Assembly: GCA_964429915.1 (NCBI GenBank)
Contig: CAYSDZ010000012.1
Location: forward strand, 1 to 64,000
Direction: 5' to 3'
Source of the DNA: Alteromonas_F sp964429915
GTDB lineage: Bacteria > Pseudomonadota > Gammaproteobacteria > Enterobacterales > Alteromonadaceae
DNA: 64,000 bases
The position numbers were made by a program, and so were the translations under genes. Under the pieces are notes generated by a model. The model was given only the letters and a program-made list of their open reading frames with translations, searched no databases and was not told where the DNA came from. This document shows positions 1 to 7,563 of this stretch, one piece after another (position 1 is the stretch's first letter; every line of letters starts with the position of its first letter).

Positions 1-113
1 ATCCACTTAGGCGATTTAGTTAAAAACCGGTTCAAATGCGCATAGTCAGTAAGTGCAAAATCATTAAGTTCAGCATAGGTGGGGAATAAAGGTGTTGGTT
101 TTTTGGCAGCCAC
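1..113 (-). CDS. possible partial ORF running off the left edge
   Basis: The minus strand is open from about position 119 to the window edge, and a GTG at 113 is the only plausible start after an in-frame TAA. The translation has a protein-like composition (short motifs such as KKPTPLFPTYAEL), but I do not recognise a family. There is no clear ribosome-binding site. It could be the 5' end of a gene continuing left, a decayed remnant or chance. Confidence 0.15.
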   Translation of the reverse strand, partial: MAAKKPTPLFPTYAELNDFALTDYAHLNRFLTKSPKW

Positions 114-156
114 AACAATTTGGTCTTAGAGCGAGTATTTAAACCACTATAAACGC

Positions 157-206
157 TTTAATACACTATGTCTAATACTAAACAGTATTAGACATAGTGT
201 ATTAAA
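157..206. repeat. perfect 23-bp inverted repeat with 4-nt loop
   Basis: The arms at 157-179 and 184-206 are exact reverse complements around the loop AAAC. The stem is AT-rich and neither side is followed by a T-run, so it is not a typical intrinsic terminator. Flanking bases (ACTATA on the left, CATAGTG on the right) extend the symmetry imperfectly. It lies downstream of the minus-strand photolyase/DUF2256 operon. It could be a transcript-end hairpin, a palindromic element or a protein site. Confidence 0.6.
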
Positions 207-271
207 CATAGTGATTATACCTTACGGCTATGGTTCATTTACTCTCAATAAAGCTCCCTTAAACAAAAGCC

Positions 272-403
272 TTATTTACTGCCTGCACACCGCTTTGAAC
301 AATATTTCACATTAGGCCAATCTCTTTCCCACTTTTTTCGCCAACTGAACGGACGTCCACAATGCGCGCATACTTTTTGTGGTAACTTAGACTTCTTGTG
401 CAT
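272..403 (-). CDS. DUF2256 small Cys-rich protein (43 aa)
   Basis: This tiny gene encodes a 43-residue basic protein with the DUF2256 pattern: CAHCGRPFSWRKKW, then WPNVKYCSKRC. The four cysteines form two CxxC-like pairs (C12/C15 and C35/C39), as in a small zinc-binding knuckle. Its ATG (403-401) lies inside the 3' end of the FeS-photolyase gene, a 17-nt overlap in another frame that suggests translational coupling. DUF2256 proteins are commonly encoded beside photolyase-related proteins. The function is unknown; a role as a metal-binding partner of the neighbouring Fe-S photolyase is inference. The motif match makes the call firm despite the size. Confidence 0.88.
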   Translation of the reverse strand: MHKKSKLPQKVCAHCGRPFSWRKKWERDWPNVKYCSKRCAGSK

Positions 404-1925
404 TATCTAATTTCTCTAGAAACATCTGAGCGCTTTGTTGCATATCTTCCACTTTCTCATCGGACATTCTGTTTAGGCTATTTAACACTAACTTCATTCT
501 GGGGTTATTTTCGAGTTTAGGCTTATTTCGTGTAACGAAATCCCAATACAAGTAATTAAATGGGCATGCTTTCTCACCGGATTTTTTTGTCACACTGTAT
601 CCGCAGTTTTTACAGTAATCCGACATTTTATTGATGTAACTTCCGCTTGCTGCATACGGTTTACTTGCTAACTTTCCGCCATCAGCGAACAGTATCATGG
701 CCGACACATTGGGCAACTCGACCCATTCATAGGCATCGGCATACACCAATAAGTACCATTCATTGACCTCTTCTACAGATAGGCCTGCAAGCAAAGCAAA
801 ATTACCAATAACCATTAAGCGTTGGATATGATGAGCGTAAGCGTTTTCTTTTGTTTCTTTAATACACTGACGCAAACAATTCATATTGGTATGACTCGAC
901 CAGAAGAAATCCGGTAATGCACGAGTTGCATTCAAGCTGTTTTGCTGTTTCAGTTCTGGCATGAAGTGCCAATAAAACCCTCTAACGTATTCTCGCCACC
1001 CCAATATTTGTCGAATAAAGCCTTCTACTGAATTTAACGGCGCCTCTCCTGAATGGTAAGCAGACTCTGCGGCTTCGATAACTTCGTCGGGTAATAACAA
1101 ACCACAGTTTAAATAAAAACCAATATGAGAATGAAATAGCCAAGGTTGCTTCTCAGCCATTGCGTCTTGATAGTCTCCAAATTTCTCTAATCGCTCACTG
1201 ATGAATTGCTTTAATACTTGCAATGCTTGGTTACGCGTTACTGCGAAATGAAATGGCTCTAAGTCGCCAAAGTGGTCTGAGAACTCAGATTCAACCAGCT
1301 TTAGCACCTCTTGCGTGATTTCATCTTGTGGTGATTTTGTTTGCTTTGGAATAGTGATCTCAGCAGGCAATGTTTGTCTATTTTGACTATCGTAATTCCA
1401 CTCTCCTCCGATGGGCTTTTTGCCATCCATCAGATAATTGGTCTTTTTACGAAGCTCTCTGTAGAAATATTCCATCCGCAGTTGCTTGCGATCTTTCGCC
1501 CACTCAGAAAAAAACGATTTACCGACTATAAAACGCGTATCTTCAAGGATATCGACCTTAATATCCAAACGCGATTGCCACTGCTTCATATCGTCAAGTA
1601 AGCGATATTCGCCTGGCTCAGTCACCACAAGTTTATCAAATGAGCCTGATGTAATGCTGCGTTTAACTTGTTCAAACAAACTGCCTTTATTATTGGCATG
1701 ATTGTAATCAATATATTCAACAGTAAACTGCTTGTCTTCAAGCTGTTTGGCGAAATGGCGCATTGCACTAAACAAAAAAGCAATTTTTTTCTTATGATGT
1801 TTTACATAGGTCGCTTCTTCTTTGACTTCCGCCATTAATATCGTGTCGTTTTTCTTATCACAACCTTTTAACGATGAGAGACTTTCCGACACTTGATCGC
1901 CTAAAACTAAACGTAACACTTTCAT
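387..1925 (-). CDS. Fe-S bacterial photolyase/cryptochrome ((6-4) photolyase-related)
   Basis: This 512-residue protein belongs to the deoxyribodipyrimidine photolyase-related (FeS-BCP) family, whose studied member is Agrobacterium PhrB, a prokaryotic (6-4) photolyase with FAD, a lumazine antenna and a [4Fe-4S] cluster. Four candidate cluster cysteines fall at residues 350 (in NCLRQC), 438 and 441 (in CKNCG) and 454 (in KACPF), the same numbering I recall for PhrB. The N-terminus (KVLRLVLGDQ) and the GWREYVRGFYW segment are family hallmarks. Its ATG directly follows the phrB stop, and DUF2256 overlaps its 3' end, giving an operon phrB - this gene - DUF2256. It probably repairs UV (6-4) photoproducts; a photosensory role is possible. 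Confidence 0.93.
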   Translation of the reverse strand: MKVLRLVLGDQVSESLSSLKGCDKKNDTILMAEVKEEATYVKHHKKKIAFLFSAMRHFAKQLEDKQFTVEYIDYNHANNKGSLFEQVKRSITSGSFDKLVVTEPGEYRLLDDMKQWQSRLDIKVDILEDTRFIVGKSFFSEWAKDRKQLRMEYFYRELRKKTNYLMDGKKPIGGEWNYDSQNRQTLPAEITIPKQTKSPQDEITQEVLKLVESEFSDHFGDLEPFHFAVTRNQALQVLKQFISERLEKFGDYQDAMAEKQPWLFHSHIGFYLNCGLLLPDEVIEAAESAYHSGEAPLNSVEGFIRQILGWREYVRGFYWHFMPELKQQNSLNATRALPDFFWSSHTNMNCLRQCIKETKENAYAHHIQRLMVIGNFALLAGLSVEEVNEWYLLVYADAYEWVELPNVSAMILFADGGKLASKPYAASGSYINKMSDYCKNCGYSVTKKSGEKACPFNYLYWDFVTRNKPKLENNPRMKLVLNSLNRMSDEKVEDMQQSAQMFLEKLDNAQEV

Positions 1926-3377
1926 TTATTTACTGTCTTCCTTAGTGGTCTCAAATGCCTCTAGTGCCCGTTTACGCGACACTTTAAGATCGACAATGGG
2001 TGCTGGATAATCATCGCCTAATTTAAATGAAATAGAACTACACACGTCATCAGGGGCTTCCCATGGTTTATGAATATATTTGTTGGGTAATTCTGACAGT
2101 TCAGGACAATAGGTTTTGACATACTCGCCTTGCTTATCAAATTTTTCGCCTTGCAAAACCGGATTAAAAATACGAAAGAATGGTGCTGCATCGGCACCAC
2201 AGCCCGCTACCCATTGCCAACTAGCACTATTGCTAGCCATATCGGCATCACACAGGCAATCCCAAAACCAGCGCTCTCCTTCACGCCAATCTAAAAGCAA
2301 GTTTTTAACTAAAAACGAACCCACTACCATTCTTACTCGATTATGCATATATCCGGTTTGCCACAACTCTCGCATACCCGCATCAACGATAGGAATGCCA
2401 GTTCGACCTTGTTGCCAAGCCTTTAGGTGTTCAGCATTGTTTTTCCAAGGAAAATTATTGAATTTTTCTGCAAAGTTATCTTTTTGTAAATTCGGGAAAT
2501 GAAACAATAAATAATAGCTAAATTCACGCCATGCTATCTCGCTCAAATAGGTATCGATGTTTTTTTCTGAGGTGTCGGAGAATGCATCTTTTACTGCGTA
2601 CCAAATTTGGTTAGGTGAGATTTCACCCCATCGTAAATGAGGAGAGAGCCGAGAAGTTCCTCGAACATTGGGTATATCACGTTGTTCTTTATACCGTTTG
2701 ATATCGTCTTTAATAAACGTATTGAGCGCCTTTTTTGCCGACTCCTCCCCTGCTGTCCATTCATTATAGAAAGACGTATCCCAATTAATTTCTGGTAATA
2801 GCTTCAAATCTTCTATGCGTATATTCGACTCACTTTTTCTATTCGAAAGCGATAAGTCCTTGGGTTTTTGTATCGGATATCGAGGGTCGTCTGCTGGCAA
2901 GCAGCCTTTTCTGTAGTAAGGCGTGTAGACTTTGTAAGGCTCTCCGCTTTTATTCTTAATTGTCCAAGGTTCCCACAACAAACTGCCATTGAAGGTCTTA
3001 CAGCTCACTTCTTTTTCTTTCAGCGTTGATTTAAGGGAAGTATCTCTATCAATTTGATGCGGCTCATACACCCTGTTCCAATAAACATGTTCACAGTCAA
3101 ACTCTTTAATCAGCGTTAACACCACCTCTTTTGCATCGCCTTCAAACACCTGAAGGTTTCCGTCTAAGCTCTCATTAAGCGCGTTGAGAGAATGATGAAG
3201 CCACCATTTAGAGGCACCGCCTAATTCGAGCGAAGGGTCTGGGTTATTATCGTAAATAAAGATGGGCAGTATGATCCCTTTATTGTTCGCGCAATGCTTT
3301 GCGGCATCCGATAAGGCAGGGTTGTCGGTTAAACGTAGGTCATGTCTAAACCAGACTAAATGGATAGGTCGGCTCAA
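1926..3377 (-). CDS. phrB: class I deoxyribodipyrimidine (CPD) photolyase
   Basis: Light-driven repair of cyclobutane pyrimidine dimers using FADH- and an antenna chromophore. The 483-residue protein has the N-terminal alpha/beta antenna domain (HLVWFRHDLRLTDNPAL) and the C-terminal FAD domain. The FAD/DNA-binding segment DADMASNSASWQW keeps the Asn next to flavin N5 and the first electron-transfer Trp, and continues to FRIFNP and HKPWEAP. It is the first gene of a minus-strand operon with the Fe-S photolyase (0-nt gap) and DUF2256, and is divergent from the cry-DASH gene. Length and motifs are typical of a functional enzyme. Confidence 0.95.
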   Translation of the reverse strand: MSRPIHLVWFRHDLRLTDNPALSDAAKHCANNKGIILPIFIYDNNPDPSLELGGASKWWLHHSLNALNESLDGNLQVFEGDAKEVVLTLIKEFDCEHVYWNRVYEPHQIDRDTSLKSTLKEKEVSCKTFNGSLLWEPWTIKNKSGEPYKVYTPYYRKGCLPADDPRYPIQKPKDLSLSNRKSESNIRIEDLKLLPEINWDTSFYNEWTAGEESAKKALNTFIKDDIKRYKEQRDIPNVRGTSRLSPHLRWGEISPNQIWYAVKDAFSDTSEKNIDTYLSEIAWREFSYYLLFHFPNLQKDNFAEKFNNFPWKNNAEHLKAWQQGRTGIPIVDAGMRELWQTGYMHNRVRMVVGSFLVKNLLLDWREGERWFWDCLCDADMASNSASWQWVAGCGADAAPFFRIFNPVLQGEKFDKQGEYVKTYCPELSELPNKYIHKPWEAPDDVCSSISFKLGDDYPAPIVDLKVSRKRALEAFETTKEDSK

Positions 3378-3406
3378 GGTAGCGTCCTTATTTTTTGTTT
3401 TAAGTG

Positions 3407-3423
3407 ATCCAATTAGATTGGAT
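3407..3423. promoter_or_regulatory. palindrome in the divergent photolyase promoter region
   Basis: The 63-bp gap between phrB (minus) and the cry-DASH gene (plus) contains a perfect 7-bp inverted repeat, ATCCAAT-TAG-ATTGGAT. Its central position makes it a candidate operator for a regulator controlling both photolyase transcripts. The regulator is unknown and no clear -35/-10 pairs can be assigned. Confidence 0.35.
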
Positions 3424-3440
3424 TACACATATCTTCAAAC

Positions 3441-4745
3441 ATGAAAATACATAATCAATCAACTGGACTTTATTGGTTTCGCCATGATTGCCGAATCAAT
3501 GATATGCCAGCACTTAATACACTTTCCGAAACCGTTGATATTCTCCTGTGTGTTTACGTTATCGACGACGAATGGTTCACAAACTCACAGTGGCAAAGTC
3601 ATCCAATGGGCGAGCACCGTTGGCGTTTTCTGTGTCAAGGGCTGGTAGAGCTGAACCAGAGCCTGACTGAGCAAGGAAATCGTCTAGTTGTGGTAAATGG
3701 AACTGGCGCTTTGCCGATTCAGCATTTAATCGATAAGTTTTCTGTTTCGCATCTGGGCTATTCTGAGCACTGTGGCGTGTATGAAAAAAAGGCAATCGAA
3801 CAAATTGCACTGTCGCACCCAAACCTTAAATTCATTACATCCAATGCAAGTCATTTGTATGAGCCCCCTACTCTACCTTTTAGCATTGACTCACTACCAG
3901 ACTCATTTTCTGCTTTTCGACGTAAGGTTGAAAAACGCGCAGAGGTTGCTGATATTGCAGAAGAACTGACTCACCTTCCGCCTTCCCCCGATGTAAACGA
4001 ACGAGATAATCAGTTTAAAGAAAAGATAATTCCCGCCTCCTGCCTAGACACAGACGCATCGTCACAAGGCTTTAGAGGAGGAGAAAAACAAGGTGTAGCG
4101 CAACTCAATTACTATTTATTCGAAACCGACCTTGTTGCTCGATATAAAGAAACACGAAATGGTATGCTTGGATGGGATTTTTCGAGTAAGTTGTCGGCAT
4201 GGCTCAGTGCGGGACACCTATCACCGCGTTACGTATTCAAACAACTACAGCAGTATGAACAGCAGCGAGTGCAAAATGATTCAACCTATTGGTTGTTTTT
4301 TGAATTGCTGTGGCGTGAATTTTTCCACTTGCATGCATTAAAGGTCGGTAAGCGTTTATTTGATTTTGGCGGTGTGCAACAACAAAAGCCCAATACGGTA
4401 TTTAATGCGGCCAAATTCACGCAGTGGTGCTTAGGTAAGACAGGGTTCGATATTGTCGATGCGTGTATGCGAGAACTCAATGCAACTGGGTTTATGTCGA
4501 ATCGAGGCCGGCAACTTGTCGCTTCCTGTTTTGTTCATGAACTGGGGCTAGACTGGCGATATGGCGCAGCCTATTTTGAACAACAGCTCATCGATTTTGA
4601 TGTAGCAAGTAACTACGGCAACTGGCAATATTTAGCTGGCGTGGGGTGTGATCCTCGTGGCCATAGACAATTTAACTTGCAAAAACAAACGCAGCAGTAC
4701 GACCCAAATCAGCAGTTTCGTAAAGCATGGTTGCGCTTTGATTAA
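3441..4745 (+). CDS. cryptochrome DASH-type photolyase
   Basis: This 434-residue cry-DASH protein should bind FAD and an MTHF-type antenna, repair CPDs in single-stranded or looped DNA, and perhaps sense blue light. The N-terminus YWFRHDCRINDMPAL is the antenna domain. Diagnostic features are FDVASNYGNWQY around the flavin and the cry-DASH C-terminal stretch GVGCDPRGHRQFNLQKQ followed by YDPN. The Asn near flavin N5 and the adjacent Trp are kept. It is rather short at the C-terminus, ending soon after YDPN. It is divergent from phrB and overlaps the next cryptochrome gene by 8 nt, so the two are probably co-translated. Confidence 0.92.
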   Translation: MKIHNQSTGLYWFRHDCRINDMPALNTLSETVDILLCVYVIDDEWFTNSQWQSHPMGEHRWRFLCQGLVELNQSLTEQGNRLVVVNGTGALPIQHLIDKFSVSHLGYSEHCGVYEKKAIEQIALSHPNLKFITSNASHLYEPPTLPFSIDSLPDSFSAFRRKVEKRAEVADIAEELTHLPPSPDVNERDNQFKEKIIPASCLDTDASSQGFRGGEKQGVAQLNYYLFETDLVARYKETRNGMLGWDFSSKLSAWLSAGHLSPRYVFKQLQQYEQQRVQNDSTYWLFFELLWREFFHLHALKVGKRLFDFGGVQQQKPNTVFNAAKFTQWCLGKTGFDIVDACMRELNATGFMSNRGRQLVASCFVHELGLDWRYGAAYFEQQLIDFDVASNYGNWQYLAGVGCDPRGHRQFNLQKQTQQYDPNQQFRKAWLRFD

Positions 4746-6201
4746 TGTAGTGTGGTTCAAGCGAGACCTGCGCTTGCGCGACCATCTGCCTTTGAAACTT
4801 GCTATCGCATCGCGTTTGCCAATATTACTAGTGTATATTGAAGATGAGCAAGTATGGCAAGACTGCCACTATGCCGAACGACACAAGCAATTTGTGTATC
4901 AATCTATTCAAGATTTAAATGAACAATTACGCGCTTTCGATACTCAAGTGCATTTTTTTAAAGGCGACACGCTAACTAGTCTCAAAAAGATCCACGCTTC
5001 ATCGCCCATTCAAACCCTGTTCAGTTATCAGGAAATAGGTTTGGGCGTAAGTTATTCGTTGGATAAAGCCGTTCAAGCTTGGAGCACAGAAAAAAACATA
5101 CGTTGGCAGCAATCTCCCTACGGTGCGGTTTTTAGAGGGCTTACCCACAGACACAAGTGGGATCGCTTATGGGACCAACGTATCAACACTCCGACTGATG
5201 ATCCTGAACTAAAACATGCAGTTTGGCATAATCAGCAAAGCCATTCCCTTCCAATTTTACACCGCTCTGCCGCTATGCAACCGGGGGGTGAAAAAAGGGC
5301 ATGGCAGGTACTACATTCATTTTTGTCTGAGCGCGGCAAACGCTATCACACGCAATTGTCTAGTCCTAGCTTATCTCGTCAGAGTTGCTCGCGCTTATCG
5401 CCGTATTTAGCATGGGGCAATATTTCGCTTAAACAAGCGTATGGACGCATCAATTTACACACTGAAAAAGGCTGGTCTAGAGCTCTTTCAGCTTTATCTT
5501 CACGGCTACACTGGCACTGCCATTTTATTCAGAAGTTTGAGTCTGAATGCGAGATGGAGCATCGACCTGTCAACAAAGCCTATCTCGAGTATCCATACGA
5601 ACGAGGCCCCGTAAGTCAGTTGAGGTTTCATAAATGGGCAACTGGCAAAACAGGCATTCCAATTGTTGATGCATGTATGAACGCGCTTCAGAAAACTGGC
5701 TATGTGAATTTTAGAATGCGCGCGATGTTGGTGAGTGTGCTAACTCACCATTTAAATGTACATTGGAAATTGGCAGCTGAACACTTAGCGACACTTTTTT
5801 TGGACTTTGAACCAGGCATTCACTACCCACAAATACAGATGCAAGCAGGGGTCACAGGAACAAATACAATCAGAATATACAACCCTTTAAAGCAATCGCA
5901 AGAGCGCGATCCTGATGGCGTATTTATAAAGAAATGGCTGCCGCAACTTGCTCACTTACCAAACGACTGGGTACACGAACCGTGGCGATATACGTCTATG
6001 GACTACGCGATGGAAAATATCACGCCCCCCGATTTCCCTCACCCTATTGTTGATGTAACACTTGCCGCTGCTGACGCCAGAGATAGACTCTGGAATTTTC
6101 GCAAACGCAAAGCGGTTTACAAAGAATCGGCGCGTATTCTTAGGCGCCATACAACGGCAGACAGCCCTGCTCATCAATTGGTTGCGCAGATGCAAAAGTA
6201 A
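4738..6201 (+). CDS. cryptochrome/photolyase-family protein, divergent FAD pocket
   Basis: This protein of about 487 residues has the family N-terminus (NVVWFKRDLRLRDHLPL) and a complete FAD-binding domain ending IRIYNP...WVHEPW. The frame is open back to a GTG at 4648, but conservation begins at the TTG at 4738, overlapping the cry-DASH stop; that start is chosen. In an ungapped alignment with the phrB product of this window, the segment DADMASNSASWQW reads DFEPGIHYPQIQM. The flavin-proximal Asn is thus His, and the first electron-transfer Trp and the next Trp are Ile and Met. It belongs to a cryptochrome subgroup whose activity I cannot assign; repair or light sensing are both possible. Confidence 0.85.
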   Translation: MINVVWFKRDLRLRDHLPLKLAIASRLPILLVYIEDEQVWQDCHYAERHKQFVYQSIQDLNEQLRAFDTQVHFFKGDTLTSLKKIHASSPIQTLFSYQEIGLGVSYSLDKAVQAWSTEKNIRWQQSPYGAVFRGLTHRHKWDRLWDQRINTPTDDPELKHAVWHNQQSHSLPILHRSAAMQPGGEKRAWQVLHSFLSERGKRYHTQLSSPSLSRQSCSRLSPYLAWGNISLKQAYGRINLHTEKGWSRALSALSSRLHWHCHFIQKFESECEMEHRPVNKAYLEYPYERGPVSQLRFHKWATGKTGIPIVDACMNALQKTGYVNFRMRAMLVSVLTHHLNVHWKLAAEHLATLFLDFEPGIHYPQIQMQAGVTGTNTIRIYNPLKQSQERDPDGVFIKKWLPQLAHLPNDWVHEPWRYTSMDYAMENITPPDFPHPIVDVTLAAADARDRLWNFRKRKAVYKESARILRRHTTADSPAHQLVAQMQK

Positions 6202-6218
6202 ATGCAGAAGTCATTTGT

Positions 6219-6476
6219 TTACCTTTGATGATCGTTTAGCCATTGATTAAGCAATTTAATTTGCCCACATTTATAAGCTGCGTAGGTAATTCGTAAGGCA
6301 TTGGACAGTACTTCACTGTCTTTCCACTGAGTTTTTTCAATAATGTCGTTGTAACACGCTTGTGCTTCCTTAGAAATATACCCCCTTACTAATTTTTTCC
6401 CTTGTGCTTTCTGCTTTTCACGAAAGCGTTTTTGCTTTTCTGCATTGAGCTGTGCAGGTTTTTTCTTGTTTTGCAT
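6219..6476 (-). CDS. small basic protein, possible DNA-binding regulator
   Basis: This 85-residue protein has a very basic N-terminus (about 30 residues rich in Lys, Arg and Gln, including KQKRFREKQKAQGKK), then a short strand (LVRGYISKEA) and two predicted helices. The layout recalls ribbon-helix-helix or RepB-type small regulators, where a strand follows a basic tail, but I cannot place it in a family with confidence. It converges with the cryptochrome gene (17-bp gap) and is divergent from fabA. The function is unknown. Confidence 0.6.
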   Translation of the reverse strand: MQNKKKPAQLNAEKQKRFREKQKAQGKKLVRGYISKEAQACYNDIIEKTQWKDSEVLSNALRITYAAYKCGQIKLLNQWLNDHQR

Positions 6477-6548
6477 GAATTTTTCACATGTTTTAAGCCA
6501 ATGTCATTTAGAATACTACCAAGAAAAACACGACTGTTCAGAGTTGTT

Positions 6549-6568
6549 TAGCTAACAAGGGTTCGCTA
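6549..6568. promoter_or_regulatory. candidate FabR-type operator upstream of fabA
   Basis: An imperfect palindrome, TAGCTAACAAGGGTTCGCTA, with 14 of 20 symmetric positions, lies 32 bp before the fabA ATG. In gammaproteobacteria fabA is controlled by FabR and FadR, and FabR sites have the general form AGCG-N-AC...GT-N-CGCT. The match is by eye. The ribosome-binding site AAGGA lies between the palindrome and the ATG. Confidence 0.45.
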
Positions 6569-6600
6569 AATTACATCTTCTATTTAAAATAAGGAAAACT

Positions 6601-7119
6601 ATGAGTCATCGACCCAATTCTTTTAGCCGCGACGATCTTTTAGCCTGTAGCCGAGGTGAGATGTTTGGCCCTGGAAATAGCCAATTACCGGCACCTAATA
6701 TGCTAATGATGGATCGCATTACTTCTATTACTGAAGATGGCGGCGAATATGGTAATGGACAAATTATAGCCGAATTAGATATTAGCCCTGATCTATGGTT
6801 TTTTGAATGCCACTTCCCAGGTGATCCAGTAATGCCTGGTTGTCTTGGGCTTGATGCAATGTGGCAACTAGTTGGTTTTTATTTGGGTTGGAGTGACGGC
6901 CCAGGCAGAGGACGTGCATTGGGCGTGGGTGAAGTTAAATTTACGGGTCAAATTTTGCCTACCGCGAAAAAAGTGACTTACAAAATTGATATTCGCCGAT
7001 TAGTTAAGCGTAAGCTTTTTATGGGTTTAGCTGACGGTACGGTGTTAGTCGATGATAAGCCTATCTACACTGCAAAAAGCTTAAAGGTCGGACTGTTTCA
7101 AGATACTAGCACCTTTTAA
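6601..7119 (+). CDS. fabA: beta-hydroxydecanoyl-ACP dehydratase/isomerase FabA
   Basis: Cytoplasmic fatty-acid synthesis enzyme that dehydrates 3-hydroxydecanoyl-ACP and isomerises the trans-2 to the cis-3 product, the entry to unsaturated fatty acids. The 172-residue length is normal. The hot-dog catalytic residues are His71 in ECHFPGDPVMPGC and Asp85 in LGLDAMWQL. The AAGGA ribosome-binding site precedes the ATG. It is a single-gene transcript convergent with rmf, and both share a palindromic terminator. The fabA-rmf neighbourhood is conserved in enterobacteria. Confidence 0.98.
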   Translation: MSHRPNSFSRDDLLACSRGEMFGPGNSQLPAPNMLMMDRITSITEDGGEYGNGQIIAELDISPDLWFFECHFPGDPVMPGCLGLDAMWQLVGFYLGWSDGPGRGRALGVGEVKFTGQILPTAKKVTYKIDIRRLVKRKLFMGLADGTVLVDDKPIYTAKSLKVGLFQDTSTF

Positions 7120-7143
7120 TTAAAGGCGAGTTTTAGAAAAAAT

Positions 7144-7167
7144 ATAGCCCCTTTTAAAAGGGGCTAT
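7144..7167. terminator. bidirectional terminator between fabA and rmf
   Basis: Perfect 24-bp palindrome (ATAGCCCCTTTT and its complement) between two convergent genes. On the minus strand it is followed by a T-rich run (TATATTTTTTC), making it a strong rmf terminator; on the plus strand it closes fabA with a weaker tail. Confidence 0.85.
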
Positions 7168-7174
7168 TGAAATA

Positions 7175-7351
7175 CTATTTAACAGACAATCCGAGATGCC
7201 TATCTTCTACTGCCTCTCGCCATCCTCCTAACCACTGGGACCGAGATTCTGTTGTTTTAAAGGGACAATTTTCTTTCGCCCTACCACTGATTCCTGCTTG
7301 ATAACCTTTAGCGTGTGCTCTTGTAGATTTATCTCGTTTTTGTCTTTTCAT
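7175..7351 (-). CDS. rmf: ribosome modulation factor
   Basis: This 58-residue basic protein dimerises 70S ribosomes into inactive 100S particles in stationary phase and stress. The sequence is a close RMF match: MKRQKRDKSTRAHAKGYQAG, then GRAKENCPF and RSQWLGGWREA. The frame is open further upstream to 7432, but family conservation and an AGAGGT ribosome-binding site 7 nt before the ATG at 7351 fix this start. The short C-terminal tail (DRHLGLSVK) is lineage-specific. It converges with fabA. Confidence 0.96.
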   Translation of the reverse strand: MKRQKRDKSTRAHAKGYQAGISGRAKENCPFKTTESRSQWLGGWREAVEDRHLGLSVK

Positions 7352-7563
7352 TAACATACCTCTTCTTGGTTGTATGAAGCGTAGGGTTTGCAAAGACTCG
7401 AAGCTATTAAGGTGAGAGCCTGCAAACAGCACTACACTTATTTAATAAGGTATTTACAAGCGCTATTCAATAGGCAATCACTCTTTAAACCGTAAAAAAC
7501 TCATAATTGCTTGATGTCATTATGAATTTTTTATTACATTTTTTTGTCATTAAAACCTTAGTT

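Noticed and set aside
157..206. Palindrome as an intrinsic terminator
   Set aside because: The stem is AT-rich and no T-run follows on either strand.
4648..4737. N-terminal extension of the fourth cryptochrome from a GTG
   Set aside because: The extension lies in the cry-DASH coding sequence and is not family-like; conservation begins at the TTG at 4738.
7352..7432. N-terminal extension of RMF
   Set aside because: RMF proteins begin MKRQKRD, and a good ribosome-binding site precedes the ATG at 7351.
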